DNA from: Dysgonamonadaceae bacterium
Lineage (GTDB): Bacteria; Bacteroidota; Bacteroidia; Bacteroidales; Azobacteroidaceae
NCBI GenBank assembly: GCA_031261015.1
Contig: JAISKG010000136.1
Span: 1 to 30,169, forward strand
Length of the DNA stretch: 30,169 bases
Direction of reading: 5' to 3'
Shown: positions 6,687 to 16,729 of the stretch, in pieces
Layout: the number at the start of each line of letters is the position of its first letter
How positions within the stretch are numbered: the first letter of the stretch is position 1
Made by a program: the position numbers and the translations under genes
Notes under the pieces: model-generated
What the model was told of the DNA's origin: nothing
The model's database searches: none
What the model saw: only the letters and a program-made list of their open reading frames with translations

Positions 6687-9600
6687 TTACTTCACCACCT
6701 TCTGCACAAACCGTTCCCCGTCATAATTAACTTTTACGATATAAACGCCTTGATTGCAATGCGATAAATCAAACCCAAAGCCGGAAGTATTGTAAAAATA
6801 ATTCTTCAATACCAGTTGGCCGTTGATGGAATACACATCCAACCGGATGTTTCGAGCGGATTCGTCCAGCAGGACGGAATAGTTATCCGTGCCGGGAAGA
6901 TAAACGATTCTCACGCCTTCGGACACTTTTACCTGATCCATTCCGTTCGTATCCTCATTTGATTGCAGAATAATTACATTTTTAGCATATTCCTCTGTTT
7001 CGGGAGCCGTTACAGTAATACTTCCGGTACGTTTTTTGCCGGATGTATTCGCTTCGATTTCCAAGGTAATGTAGTCGGTATCAATACCTTCCTCGCCGGC
7101 GATAATCTTCACCCACGACGTGTTGCTGCGTGCGCTCCATTCCATTTCTTCCGAGCCTTTGTTCTCGACTTTTACAGTGGCCACTTTGTCGCTTTTCCCT
7201 ACTTTGATTGTATCGGTCAGGTTCAAAATCGGGCCCATGTATTGGTAATTGGCTGTCAGATAGGTATCGTTGTTCATATTGGCCGTGACGATTTTATTGG
7301 TAGAAACCACTTCATCGTAACGGTTTGTCCAATGGACGAATTTCCAACGACCGTATTCTTCGGGAGCTTCAAGATTAACGGAAGTGCCTCTGTTGTAAGT
7401 ACGATACATCGTGCCTCGACCATTGGAACGACCGCTCTTATCGGCTTTGGAAACTTCGATATAGGGCGACAGCGAGATATTACTTTTTGCTACATCTCCG
7501 GCATAGATATCCAGATTACGGTTGTTTGTTGGACGTTGCACGAAGTCGTATTGCAATTCAAAGGTTAATTCATCAATGATCATTTTCGTATTACCGGAAA
7601 CGACATTGTTCTTAGAAATACGAATATCCGCCCATGCGCCCGGACGTGAATAAATCATAATATCATTGGTCTGTCCCAATTTATCCAATAAAGAATAAAG
7701 TAACGATTGGCTTGCAAAACTCGGTTCTTTAGTATTCACGATTCCATTGTTGGCATCGTAGCGTATGCCCCAAATCACCGGATTTTGATTCTGATTGTTG
7801 ATATGGTCGAACCAATATATTTGACCATCTTTCCGCATCTTCGATCTGCCCGAATGTTCCAGCAGTAAATCGAAATAAGCGAATGAACTTTGGCTTCCTT
7901 CCAAATGCGCTTTTATATCATGTATTTTGAATTTTACAATTCGCACGTTTTCTTCGTAAGGAGGAATCATACCGCGTTCAAAAATATTCAAATTAATATC
8001 CACATCAGAATTTAAAGCGTCCAAATCGTTCTGTGTAAGCGAAAAACGAACCGGTATCGACAACTCGGGGCGATTCGTATTATATTCATCCAAAATATCA
8101 GCCGTTACCGTCGATAATTGCTCTTCATACACTGCTTTCAGATTTTGAAAATCCGCAGCATCCAATATCGGTTTTTGAGGATTAGCTTCGGCAATAGCGG
8201 TAAAACGCTCAACAATAGAAGACAAATTCAACTCTGCCGTATAGGGTTTTAACAAACGATATTCGTAGGCTTTTCCCATATAATAATGGTATTTCAGCAA
8301 ACGTTCTTTGGCTCGACGTTCCATATCATCCAGATATTGCTTGGCTCTCAAATCGCGTTTACTGTTATTATTAAATACATCTCTGCCTAAACCATCAATG
8401 GCGACTACGTTATTTTGAATAGTAATGCTTGTTGTTGCTATATTATCAAATGTGTTGGCAAGTTTCTGCATTAACTGTTCTTTTTTTGTATTTAACACTT
8501 CCGATTCGGCGATCAATGCTTGATATTCTTTCGACTCTGCTTTCAATTTATTCAGTTCGGCTTGCACTTGGTCGTTGGGCGTGGAACTCTGCGCGAAGAC
8601 TTTATGCAATTTTTCGATACTTGTGATTAATGGACCTACTGTGCCGTTTATTGTTTCATAAGCATTTTGTATTGTCTGTGCCGTAGAACCTAAAGACGAA
8701 ATATCAATTTGACTCAAAGCATTGGTAATATTAGAAAATCCGCCTGATTGAAAAAATCCGCCGGCGACATCAAAAAATCCGCCTATGGCATTGGCATAAC
8801 CGTAAGTATCCGAAGCATTAGTTGCCATAGATAGCGCAGTATTGCCGGCTGTTACCGCTGTGCTAATACCCATACCAACAGCAGTGCCAACGCCCGGAAT
8901 AATACTGCATACTAACGGAGCAACTTTTGCTACAGCGGAAAGTACGCCTGAAATCTTGTTCCATCTGTTTTGTTTTTTGACATTATCTTTTGCTTGAGCC
9001 AGTAATTGTTGTGTTTTAACTTCTATCTTAATAACTAACTCCTCTATTTGCTGTTCTAATGCAGTCGCCTCGTCTTGCAATTCGGGAATAAGACGTACTA
9101 ATTGATTGATAAGTTCTTTATTATCCGTCAAGTCTTGCTTTATCAATTTGATAGCTTCATTGCAAGCATTAATGTATTGTTCGTTGTTCCTGTCGATATG
9201 TTTCAACCAATAACTGAGGTACATGACACGAATTGCTTTTTCGATTTCCTGCTCAAAAGCCATTTTGTTTATTTCAAAAGAAAGCATGGGAACCCAACCT
9301 ATGGGATTGCCGAAATAGTCCAGATTTTGTCCGATACGATAAATCAAGGCTTGCATTTCCGCATCGGAATTGTTCAGTTCCATTTTTGCCTCGTTGCTCA
9401 ATTCGTTCCATTCGTCCGATGCTTTCAAATCTGCAATGGATTGAGTATATTCCGAAAAAATATTGTAGGTATATCCATTGTAAATATTCAGATAAGCATC
9501 TTTAGCATGTTTTACGACAGCAGAAATAAAATTGGGATGCAGCCAAGTAAATTCTTTTTCGTAAAAAGAGAAACTTCCGTCATTACCATGTCGTCCGGCG

Positions 9601-10724
9601 CCTTGAATCTGATCTTTATTGTCTAATTGAATACCGGCGCTACCATGCACAACATCACAAAATTCGCTTACGTCTATCGTTGAGGTTATCACACCACCAT
9701 TCCCTCCATTACCCGGTGTTCGAGTGCTATGTTCCGTATCCCAATATACGTTTTGTCCTTTTCCACCTATTGAAATAAAACGTTTGGCAGGAGCGCTTTG
9801 CCTGTAATTCTGAATATACAGTGTAATACTTCCCGCATTGGCGCCGTTTTGAGCGTTACTATTGGTAAATTTGTCAATCATTACGGGAGAAGTATTGATA
9901 GAGGCTTTTTCCTTTTCATTCGAATCTTCAAAAACAAGCTCTTTTGCATAAATGGTCAGATTGGCTTGCGGAAAATGCAAAGCTTCTCGAATAATCACTT
10001 TTTCAGCAAAAAGATTTAGTTCGTAAATATCGCTTCTTCCGATCAAGTAGCGCAATGTATTTTGAATTTGATTGTCAAATACTAATTCTTTTCCGGTTAT
10101 ACTAAAACTGCAAACAGTATCTTTGAGTGTATTGTTGAATTGAACTCGTCGTTGTACCGTTTGTGCAATAATCGTGTAATCGTTGGTAGATTCCGGCAGC
10201 GGCTTGGGCTCCACTCCAAAAGCAGCATATTCCGGCGGCGTAGCAGGCATCAATGTAAAAAGCACATCTTGCACAATAGCGTTGCCGTCGGCTTCTGCAC
10301 GGAAAGTGACCGTAAACGGCCGTGTATCAAACTTGTCGGGAAAATACTTGAAACGACCGGTTTGTTCGTTGCAAGTAATTTTACCCGCAGGTGGAAAATC
10401 AACACTGTAACTTAAAGTTACATTATTTGCATGCAAAGTATCGGTAAGCACATAAAAGCCAACCGTAATATCGCCTTCATGCCACACAGTTTGATTGGGA
10501 ATTGCGCCAATCTGAAAATGAGCCATTGCATCCAATTCTACATCCATGGGAGTTAACCGATTGGCTGTTATTTGCTTACCATCAACAGTCGTATTATCCA
10601 AATTCAAAGGATAGCCAAAGATGGAAGAAATCATGACAGCCTCTCTGTTTTGCGTAGGCGGTTGTGCGTACAGCGCATTTAATAAGCCTGCACACAATAT
10701 TATAAGTAATAATATCTTTTTCAT
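6687..10724 (-). CDS. Large secreted type IX secretion substrate with helical, glycine-rich hydrophobic core
   Basis: The product has 1345 residues. Residues 1-20 are a signal peptide ending ALYAQ. Residues 20-390 look beta-rich, with Gly/Asn-rich turns (NGGNGG near 340). Residues about 490-585 are long helices with coiled-coil character. Residues 590-665 form a hydrophobic Gly/Ala-rich stretch (ISGVLSAVAK, IIPGVGTAVGMGISTAV). A second helical region spans 700-830, ending RLLKYHYYMGKAYEYRLLKPY. Residues about 1100-1160 resemble an InlB_B-type repeat, and 1165-1258 a BACON/Ig-like domain. Residues about 1265-1345 (LDVYSINGQLV, GVYIVKVNYDG, FVQKVVK) are a type IX sorting tail. Helix, hydrophobic hairpin, helix is reminiscent of pore-forming Tc-toxin subunits, but homology is not demonstrated. 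It is the second gene of a two-gene operon. Confidence 0.8.
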   Translation of the reverse strand: MKKILLLIILCAGLLNALYAQPPTQNREAVMISSIFGYPLNLDNTTVDGKQITANRLTPMDVELDAMAHFQIGAIPNQTVWHEGDITVGFYVLTDTLHANNVTLSYSVDFPPAGKITCNEQTGRFKYFPDKFDTRPFTVTFRAEADGNAIVQDVLFTLMPATPPEYAAFGVEPKPLPESTNDYTIIAQTVQRRVQFNNTLKDTVCSFSITGKELVFDNQIQNTLRYLIGRSDIYELNLFAEKVIIREALHFPQANLTIYAKELVFEDSNEKEKASINTSPVMIDKFTNSNAQNGANAGSITLYIQNYRQSAPAKRFISIGGKGQNVYWDTEHSTRTPGNGGNGGVITSTIDVSEFCDVVHGSAGIQLDNKDQIQGAGRHGNDGSFSFYEKEFTWLHPNFISAVVKHAKDAYLNIYNGYTYNIFSEYTQSIADLKASDEWNELSNEAKMELNNSDAEMQALIYRIGQNLDYFGNPIGWVPMLSFEINKMAFEQEIEKAIRVMYLSYWLKHIDRNNEQYINACNEAIKLIKQDLTDNKELINQLVRLIPELQDEATALEQQIEELVIKIEVKTQQLLAQAKDNVKKQNRWNKISGVLSAVAKVAPLVCSIIPGVGTAVGMGISTAVTAGNTALSMATNASDTYGYANAIGGFFDVAGGFFQSGGFSNITNALSQIDISSLGSTAQTIQNAYETINGTVGPLITSIEKLHKVFAQSSTPNDQVQAELNKLKAESKEYQALIAESEVLNTKKEQLMQKLANTFDNIATTSITIQNNVVAIDGLGRDVFNNNSKRDLRAKQYLDDMERRAKERLLKYHYYMGKAYEYRLLKPYTAELNLSSIVERFTAIAEANPQKPILDAADFQNLKAVYEEQLSTVTADILDEYNTNRPELSIPVRFSLTQNDLDALNSDVDINLNIFERGMIPPYEENVRIVKFKIHDIKAHLEGSQSSFAYFDLLLEHSGRSKMRKDGQIYWFDHINNQNQNPVIWGIRYDANNGIVNTKEPSFASQSLLYSLLDKLGQTNDIMIYSRPGAWADIRISKNNVVSGNTKMIIDELTFELQYDFVQRPTNNRNLDIYAGDVAKSNISLSPYIEVSKADKSGRSNGRGTMYRTYNRGTSVNLEAPEEYGRWKFVHWTNRYDEVVSTNKIVTANMNNDTYLTANYQYMGPILNLTDTIKVGKSDKVATVKVENKGSEEMEWSARSNTSWVKIIAGEEGIDTDYITLEIEANTSGKKRTGSITVTAPETEEYAKNVIILQSNEDTNGMDQVKVSEGVRIVYLPGTDNYSVLLDESARNIRLDVYSINGQLVLKNYFYNTSGFGFDLSHCNQGVYIVKVNYDGERFVQKVVK

Positions 10725-10729
10725 GGCGG

Positions 10730-11668
10730 TTAGTATTTAATGATGTAATTTACATAGACGTTTTGAGGACGATTGTCTGCACCAACAGGAACAACCCTGG
10801 AAGCATCGAAATTAATACCCAGTCCATATTCGGGACTTGCATGGCTATCATTTTTTGCAGCTCCCCAATTTACATCTATTTTAGAGATTGCCCCTGTTGC
10901 ATGTCTGTATGGTGTTCTATTTCCATCTCCAGATGTACTACCTGTAATATTTCTTATTGCATCCCCTTGATAACTACCCACATTGTTTCCACTATTTCCT
11001 CCTTCTTTCAAAGGTGTTCTTTTTGCAGCATCCGTATCTTTCCCTGAATTACCGGAAAGTCCTCTTAAAAACATTCCGCGCATATCCGGTAAATTAAATG
11101 TGGTTGAATTGTTACCAAAGCCCCAAGCCGTCCCAATAACCTCATACAAAGCCGCATACTCCGAACGGCTCACTGCTTTGCCATCACACAGCAACCACCC
11201 CGCCGGCACTTTACTTGCATCACCTGCAAAAGGCATGATTGAGCCAACCGGCGCACTCACGGCATTTGTCGCCGCTTCCGCATAAGGCACACTTGCCAAC
11301 GCCGTATAACTCAATTCCCGATAGCTGCTGCCTTCCTTGATTTCCACTTTCATCCAATAATGCACCGCTGCAAAATTCACATCCGCAAAAGTTGCCGCTA
11401 CGCCGCCGGCTTTAGTGCCTTTGCCTACCGTAATGCCGATAGTTCCTAAAGCATCGGTTGTTACCTTATGCGTTTCTATCCAGCTCGCTTGCGTAGCCGT
11501 TTGTCCCGGCATCAGCGAAAAACGTAATTCAACCTCTTGTTTGGGTAACACAAATCCGTCGGTTCCTCGAACAACCGCTTGATAATTAAAACCTAAACCA
11601 CTGTTGCCTTGAGCGAAAATAAAGAGAGAAACCGTTAAAAAAGTCAATGTAAAAAAAATCTTCTTCAT
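10730..11668 (-). CDS. Secreted protein with phage tail-collar domain
   Basis: The protein has 312 residues. Residues 1-20 are a signal peptide ending IFAQ. Residues about 25-135 match a Bacteroidota N-terminal module I associate with surface proteins: FNYQAVVRG, then ELRFSLMPG, then SYTALASVPYAEAA. Residues 140-205 form a tail-collar domain: VGSIMPFAGD, PAGWLLCDGKAVSRSEYAALYEVIG, FNLPDMRGMFLRG. The C-terminus ends NVYVNYIIKY, as in tail-fibre tips. The signal peptide and the absence of any other phage gene argue against a prophage remnant. It ends 5 nt before the start of the 1345-residue gene, so the two are co-transcribed and may be exported together. A role in surface attachment or glycan contact is inference. 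Confidence 0.82.
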   Translation of the reverse strand: MKKIFFTLTFLTVSLFIFAQGNSGLGFNYQAVVRGTDGFVLPKQEVELRFSLMPGQTATQASWIETHKVTTDALGTIGITVGKGTKAGGVAATFADVNFAAVHYWMKVEIKEGSSYRELSYTALASVPYAEAATNAVSAPVGSIMPFAGDASKVPAGWLLCDGKAVSRSEYAALYEVIGTAWGFGNNSTTFNLPDMRGMFLRGLSGNSGKDTDAAKRTPLKEGGNSGNNVGSYQGDAIRNITGSTSGDGNRTPYRHATGAISKIDVNWGAAKNDSHASPEYGLGINFDASRVVPVGADNRPQNVYVNYIIKY

Positions 11669-11729
11669 GTTGTTTTAAATTTTTTGATAATGAATAAATT
11701 AAAAGTTGATTATGCCTTTCTTTGCTTCG

Positions 11730-11941
11730 GATACGCACATAAAAAAAGCGCAGGCAAAACTCTGAATTATTTGTTTATTGAGGTTCTCGACTACCATTCC
11801 TATCAAATAATGAGTAAAGCCCGCACCGAAGCGCGAGCGTCGTCACTTTACTCTTGATAGGAAAATTGAAATTGTCGAGATTTCAATAAACAAGGTACAA
11901 GCTATTACGCTTTTTCCAATATGTCTTAAACTGTGCGTATC
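11730..11941. repeat. 212-nt nested inverted-repeat structure in the presumed leader of the secreted operon
   Basis: Six stems nest in order around one axis: 11730-11739 with 11932-11941 (GATACGCACA); 11743-11750 with 11908-11915; 11771-11781 with 11883-11893 (TTGTTTATTGA); 11785-11791 with 11874-11880 (TCTCGAC); 11797-11806 with 11854-11863 (TTCCTATCAA); and 11812-11819 with 11846-11853 (GAGTAAAG). All listed stems are perfect, and the apical loop region is GC-rich. On the minus strand it would be transcribed as 5' untranslated RNA. A cis-regulatory RNA, a small RNA or a MITE-like element are all possible. No target duplication is apparent at its ends. Confidence 0.8.
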
Positions 11942-11989
11942 AACACATTATTATTTATTCCATAGGCATTTTTTTTTGTTATATGTGAG

Positions 11990-11997
11990 CAAAGATA
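11990..11997 (-). promoter_or_regulatory. -7 box for the secreted two-gene operon
   Basis: TATCTTTG on the minus strand fits TAnnTTTG. No clear -33 TTTG is visible. Transcription from about 11983 would give a leader of roughly 315 nt that contains the whole 11730-11941 structure. Confidence 0.55.
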
Positions 11998-12032
11998 ATC
12001 TATTTTTGGGAATTTATCGAAGATGATGCTTA

Positions 12033-13652
12033 CTACTTCAATCGCTGAAAAAAATCATTCCCCTTATCATCCACCAAGATAAACGCCGGAAAATCCTCCA
12101 CTTCAATCTTCCAAATCGCCTCCATTCCCAATTCGGGATAAGCCAGACATTCCAGACTTTTGATGTTGTTTTGCGCCAGAATCGCTGCCGGGCCGCCGAT
12201 CGAACCCAGATAAAATCCGCCGTGCTTTTGGCAGGCGTCGGTCACTTGCTGACTGCGATTGCCTTTGGCCAGCATGATCATGCTTCCGCCATACGATTGA
12301 AACAGATCGACATACGAATCCATGCGCCCGGCGGTAGTCGGTCCCATCGAGCCACTCGCCATGCCTTGCGGCGTTTTGGCCGGGCCGGCGTAATAAATCG
12401 GATGGTCTTTGATGTATTGCGGCAGATCTTCGCCGCGATCCAAGAGTTCTTTCAACTTGGCGTGAGCAATGTCGCGGCCGACGATGATTGTGCCGTTGAG
12501 CGACAAGCGCGTAGCTACCGGATAGCGGGTCAGTTCGGCTAAAATCTCTTTCATCGGGCGGTTAAGGTCGATTCGTACTACTTCGCCTTCGCCCGCGTTG
12601 CGCCATTCTTCGGGAATGTATTTCGCCGGATGGTCTTCCATTTTTTCGATCCAAACGCCGCCTTTGTTGATTTTCGCTTTGATGTTGCGGTCGGCCGAGC
12701 AGGAAACAGCCATGCCCACGGGACAGGATGCGCCGTGACGCGGCAAGCGGATAATACGAATGTCGTGCGCGAGGTATTTTCCGCCGAACTGCGCACCCAA
12801 ACCGATTTCCTGAGCAGCTTTCAGCATTTTTTCTTCTAATGCGATGTCGCGAAAGGCTTGTCCTCCCTCGTTGCCTTCCGTTGGAAGCGTGTCGTAATAT
12901 TTGGTCGATGCCAACTTCACCGTTTTCAGGCACAAATCGGCCGACAAACCGCCGATAACGAAAGCGATGTGGTAAGGCGGGCAAGCAGCTGTTCCCAACG
13001 ATTTCATTTTTTCGATCAGGAATTTTTCCAAAGTATCGGGATTCAACAATGCTTTCGTTTCCTGATACAGATAAGTTTTGTTAGACGAGCCGCCGCCTTT
13101 GGCAATGCACAAAAATTTATATTCCGCGCCGTCCACCGCTTGGATGTCGATTTGCGCCGGCAAATTGCTTCCCGTATTTTTTTCGGTGTACATATCCAGA
13201 GGCGCGTTTTGTGAATAACGCAGGTTTTCTTCGGTATAAGTTTTGTAAACTCCTTTGGATAAGGCTTCTTCGTCGCCGCCGCCCGTCCAGACTTGCTGGC
13301 CTTTCTTGGCGATGATCGTGGCCGTTCCCGTATCCTGACAAAACGGAAGAATGCCTTTCGCCGAAACTTCCGCATTGCGTAACATTGTCAGTGCGACGTA
13401 TTTATCGTTTTCGCTGGCTTCGGGATCGGATAGAATTTTCGCGACTTGCTTTTGATGAGCGGGACGCAAAAAGAAGGAGCAATCGTGGAAACAAGCATTC
13501 GCTAAGTGAGTTAACGCTTCCGGTTCGACTTTCAACATTTCGCGGCCTTCAAATTCGGTGGTCGAAATGCCGTCTTTCGTCAAGAGATAATATTCTGTAT
13601 CTTCTTTTCCCAGAGGGAATAATGCTTGATACTTAAAAGGAGGTGTTGCCAT
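12033..13652 (-). CDS. fumA: Class I (iron-sulfur) fumarate hydratase
   Basis: The product has 539 residues and is a full-length homodimeric class I fumarase, interconverting fumarate and malate in the cytosol. The N-terminal catalytic half contains [11 protein letters not shown] with Cys105, [12 protein letters not shown] (187-197) and [14 protein letters not shown] with Cys224. Cys310 in HGASCPVGM provides the third ligand of the 4Fe-4S cluster. The C-terminal domain begins near 340 and carries [14 protein letters not shown] and [15 protein letters not shown]. The start at 13652 lies inside the end of the upstream DUF4954 gene, a 20-nt overlap that points to translational coupling. In anaerobic Bacteroidales the enzyme usually runs in the reductive branch toward succinate. 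Confidence 0.95.
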   Translation of the reverse strand: MATPPFKYQALFPLGKEDTEYYLLTKDGISTTEFEGREMLKVEPEALTHLANACFHDCSFFLRPAHQKQVAKILSDPEASENDKYVALTMLRNAEVSAKGILPFCQDTGTATIIAKKGQQVWTGGGDEEALSKGVYKTYTEENLRYSQNAPLDMYTEKNTGSNLPAQIDIQAVDGAEYKFLCIAKGGGSSNKTYLYQETKALLNPDTLEKFLIEKMKSLGTAACPPYHIAFVIGGLSADLCLKTVKLASTKYYDTLPTEGNEGGQAFRDIALEEKMLKAAQEIGLGAQFGGKYLAHDIRIIRLPRHGASCPVGMAVSCSADRNIKAKINKGGVWIEKMEDHPAKYIPEEWRNAGEGEVVRIDLNRPMKEILAELTRYPVATRLSLNGTIIVGRDIAHAKLKELLDRGEDLPQYIKDHPIYYAGPAKTPQGMASGSMGPTTAGRMDSYVDLFQSYGGSMIMLAKGNRSQQVTDACQKHGGFYLGSIGGPAAILAQNNIKSLECLAYPELGMEAIWKIEVEDFPAFILVDDKGNDFFQRLK

Positions 13653-15405
13653 AGCTTTTCTTTATTAGTTGATTTTCTTTTTCTCGATCTTTTTGGATTT
13701 CTTGGGCTAAAATGGCGGCGGCGGATTTTCCGTCGGCAATGATTTGTTCCCAATGATCGGATAATCCTTTGATATTCCGGATAAAATTCCATTCATAGCA
13801 GGCATAATTTTGATGAAAACCGGCAAGCATCTCGTGCATTTTCGCGATGGTAGAAATTTGACCGGTTTCGATGGCTTCGATGAATTTTTCAACTTGCGAT
13901 TGCGGCAAGATCAGTCCGGAGAGATCCATCCAAGAACTACTTTCCGTTTGATTAAGAAAGGATTTATCCGTTTGATTTCCAGTGATTTCACCTAAATATT
14001 TGCGAATCGCCAAACTGTATAAATCAATGCCTTTTTGCACGGCCGAAGCAGGTATTTTGCATCCGCTATACACATAAAATTCCGGCGTACCGTTTTGATT
14101 TTGAAATTCTTTCGAGATTTCAATGCCTCGAAGCATTTTTTGTACGGTATAAGGAGTCAAAACTTCAAAACGAATCGGATCTAATAAGTGCGGATCTTTG
14201 CGACAATCGCGCTTCGGAAATTTTTCGGCATCGCGCGCCAGCCCCACGGTTTTCAAATTTACGCCGGGAATTAACAGCGTTTCTTCCTTTTCTTCAATCA
14301 GATAGGAAAAAGGAAAATCGCTCGTGTCGGGACTTTGGTAATGCCGCCCCATGACTAACGAAAAGGCGCCAATGCGCGCAGGATAAAGCACGTATGAATC
14401 GCTCGCCAATTTCACGCCACGCTCGAAAATGCCGTAATGCACCGGCCCCGATTTGTAGCGATGATTGCTTTGGTTGGAACCCGAACCGGCATTCAGAAAC
14501 GAAAACATTCCGGCAATCAACAGCGTGGATTTGTGATGTGTAGCCGTGAAAGGTCCGGCAAAAACCGATACCGCTTCGCCGTTTTCGGCGTGACAATTGC
14601 TGAAAAACAAGGAATCCATCGCCGAAAAACTACGTCCTAAATGACAGGTTTGACCGACAAAACAACGGGAAAGAATGGCGCCGCTGTCCACGCACGCACC
14701 CGAACTGATGATGAAATCTTCCGCAATAACTTGATGACCAATAAATACCGGATCGTGCTCGTTGCTGTTGATGCTTCCGTTTTCCAAACGGGCGGCTCCT
14801 TCGATGCGCGCCGAATTTCCTATTTTAACATTTTTAATGCTCGTAGTATGAAGGATCTGTACATCGCGACCGATTTCGCCGTAAACCGACATCTGCTGTT
14901 GTACGTAATGGTCGATCATCGCTTCCATTTTCTCTAAAAACGATGGACGATGGCGAAAGATCGCGAGCATGTAAGCGACCGGCGCGGAAAGTTGGTCTTG
15001 AATCTTGATTTCCATTCCGCCGGCTTCATTTAAAACCGTCACTTTCACGCCGTTGCCGAAAGAAGATTGTCCGTCCGCCACTAAACTGCCGACGTTTTGA
15101 ATGTGCGTGTTGGCGCCGATCCGGTAATTGGCAATCGCTCCGTGTACATTCTCAATCAGCACGTTATCGCCGATTTCGCAGTTGTGAAGCGTGGCATTGG
15201 ATATGCCCGAATGTTTTGGCACGCCGCCGGGAAGCATGAACGTTTTTTGAAATTTGCCCAAGCGGATTTGGCCGGAAAAATGCGTTTGATGTATATATTG
15301 TGGAATAAAATCAACCGGTACCTCAATCAAGGTCCAATTTTGAGCACGGCAATTCTGACGTCCCAACTGTGCGATTTCATCCAATGTTAATTTTCTGTAT
15401 TCCAT
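13633..15405 (-). CDS. DUF4954-family left-handed beta-helix protein
   Basis: The product has 590 residues. I recognise it as the DUF4954 family from its arrangement and typical motifs ([43 protein letters not shown]). Two stretches, about 65-125 and 185-275, show hexapeptide-repeat spacing ([36 protein letters not shown]), the signature of a left-handed beta-helix as in acyltransferases and sugar nucleotidyltransferases. A catalytic residue cannot be assigned. The C-terminal 110 residues are helical. No signal peptide is present, so it should be cytosolic. It lies 4 nt after hflX and overlaps fumA, so all three are expressed together; what links them functionally is unknown. Confidence 0.85.
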   Translation of the reverse strand: MEYRKLTLDEIAQLGRQNCRAQNWTLIEVPVDFIPQYIHQTHFSGQIRLGKFQKTFMLPGGVPKHSGISNATLHNCEIGDNVLIENVHGAIANYRIGANTHIQNVGSLVADGQSSFGNGVKVTVLNEAGGMEIKIQDQLSAPVAYMLAIFRHRPSFLEKMEAMIDHYVQQQMSVYGEIGRDVQILHTTSIKNVKIGNSARIEGAARLENGSINSNEHDPVFIGHQVIAEDFIISSGACVDSGAILSRCFVGQTCHLGRSFSAMDSLFFSNCHAENGEAVSVFAGPFTATHHKSTLLIAGMFSFLNAGSGSNQSNHRYKSGPVHYGIFERGVKLASDSYVLYPARIGAFSLVMGRHYQSPDTSDFPFSYLIEEKEETLLIPGVNLKTVGLARDAEKFPKRDCRKDPHLLDPIRFEVLTPYTVQKMLRGIEISKEFQNQNGTPEFYVYSGCKIPASAVQKGIDLYSLAIRKYLGEITGNQTDKSFLNQTESSSWMDLSGLILPQSQVEKFIEAIETGQISTIAKMHEMLAGFHQNYACYEWNFIRNIKGLSDHWEQIIADGKSAAAILAQEIQKDREKENQLIKKSYGNTSF

Positions 15406-15409
15406 AGCC

Positions 15410-16639
15410 TTAATTCAATTCCTCTTCGTCGTATTCCTGATAAAGAAAATCATTGTAAGGAAAACGCTGCACATGAATTTCCTTTACTTTTTTATATAAC
15501 AAAGATTTCAATTCCTCCAGATTTTCTTTCGTTTGCGCGGAAATAAAAATCACATTATCCTGTAACTTGCTCATCCACGTATTTTTCAATTCCTGAAGCG
15601 AGATATTTTCCCGGCTTTTCGGCGTGAGGTCGTCGTCATCTTTTTCAATATACGAAAAAGCATCTATTTTATTGAATACGAGAATAGTAGGTTTGGATTC
15701 CTTCGTAATATCGTTCAGGGTTTGCGTCACGACTTCGATTTGCTCCTCAAAATTCGGATGGGAAATATCGACGACGTGAACCAACAGGTCGGCTTCGCGC
15801 ACTTCATCCAAAGTCGATTTGAACGATTCGATCAATTCGGTCGGCAATTTGCGGATAAAACCCACTGTATCAGACAACAGAAATGCAAGATTTTCGATTG
15901 TCACTTTCCTTACGGTGGTATCCAAAGTAGCAAACAATTTGTTTTCGGCAAAAACTTCCGATTTGCTTAACTGATTCATCACAGTGGATTTACCTACATT
16001 GGTATAACCGACCAGAGCCACGCGCACTAATTTTCCGCGATTTTTCCGCTGGTTGGCTTTTTGCTTGTCGATTTCTTTCAAATCGGCTTTTAGTTTGGCT
16101 ATTTTCGTCAGGATAATGCGGCGGTCGGTTTCCAACTGCGTTTCTCCGGGACCGCGCATGCGCAGGCCGCCGCTTCCGGAGCCGCTTTGCCGTTCGAGGT
16201 GCGTCCACATACGCTTGAGGCGCGGAAGCATGTAATTATATTGAGCCAGTTCGACTTGCGTTTTGGCATGAGCCGTTTGGGCGCGGCCGGCGAAAATATC
16301 CAAAATTAAACTCGTTCGATCCAGAATGCGGATTTTCAAAGCTGCTTCCAAGTTGCGCAATTGCTTGGGCGACAGTTCATCGTCGAAAATCACCAGATCA
16401 ACGCCATTTTCCTCGTCGTCAATGTAATTTTTGATTTCCTGCAACTTGCCCGAACCGACAAACGTCACCGAATGCGGCATGTCCAAGCGTTGCGTAAAAC
16501 GTTTGACCGCTGTAATTCCGGCCGTATCAGCCAGAAATTCCAGTTCGTCGAGGTATTCTTTCGAGCGGATTTCGTTTTGGTCGGGCGTAATTAATCCCAC
16601 CAGCACGGCATTTTCGGTTTGAGTATCGGTTGCAATCAT
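15410..16639 (-). CDS. hflX: GTPase HflX, ribosome-associated
   Basis: HflX binds the 50S subunit and splits stalled or hibernating ribosomes, notably after heat stress. The 409-residue product has the HflX N-terminal domain (about 10-195), with the DELSPKQLRNLE and GPGETQLETDRR motifs. A coiled region with a glycine-rich stretch (SGSGSGGLRMRG) precedes the latter. The G domain follows: P-loop GYTNVGKST (211-219), switch II DTVGFIRKLP (257-266) and NKID (323-326). The C-terminus is short, with the acidic tail EYDEEELN. It is the first gene of a three-gene minus-strand operon with DUF4954 and fumA and is divergent from the protease gene. Confidence 0.95.
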   Translation of the reverse strand: MIATDTQTENAVLVGLITPDQNEIRSKEYLDELEFLADTAGITAVKRFTQRLDMPHSVTFVGSGKLQEIKNYIDDEENGVDLVIFDDELSPKQLRNLEAALKIRILDRTSLILDIFAGRAQTAHAKTQVELAQYNYMLPRLKRMWTHLERQSGSGSGGLRMRGPGETQLETDRRIILTKIAKLKADLKEIDKQKANQRKNRGKLVRVALVGYTNVGKSTVMNQLSKSEVFAENKLFATLDTTVRKVTIENLAFLLSDTVGFIRKLPTELIESFKSTLDEVREADLLVHVVDISHPNFEEQIEVVTQTLNDITKESKPTILVFNKIDAFSYIEKDDDDLTPKSRENISLQELKNTWMSKLQDNVIFISAQTKENLEELKSLLYKKVKEIHVQRFPYNDFLYQEYDEEELN

Positions 16640-16664
16640 TGAAATTTAAATAGAAATAAGCCCA

Positions 16665-16703
16665 CAAAATTACACAAAATTTCGGGAAATAGCTTTATCT
16701 TTG
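16665..16703. promoter_or_regulatory. Divergent promoter region between hflX and the protease gene
   Basis: TATCTTTG at 16696-16703 (plus) serves the protease gene, 27 nt before its ATG. TAATTTTG on the minus strand at 16665-16672 is a candidate -7 for hflX. The -33 elements are not convincing on either side. The two boxes are only about 24 bp apart, so the promoters probably compete. Confidence 0.55.
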
Positions 16704-16729
16704 CAATTGGTTTATAAATTAGATTACCC

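Noticed and set aside
9102..9626. Plus-strand frame of 174 codons inside the giant secreted gene
   Set aside because: Antisense to a region with consistent coding content; no family resemblance and no promoter or domain pattern.
10730..11668. Prophage remnant suggested by the tail-collar domain
   Set aside because: The protein has a signal peptide and a Bacteroidota-type N-terminal module, and no other phage gene, integrase or attachment site is nearby.
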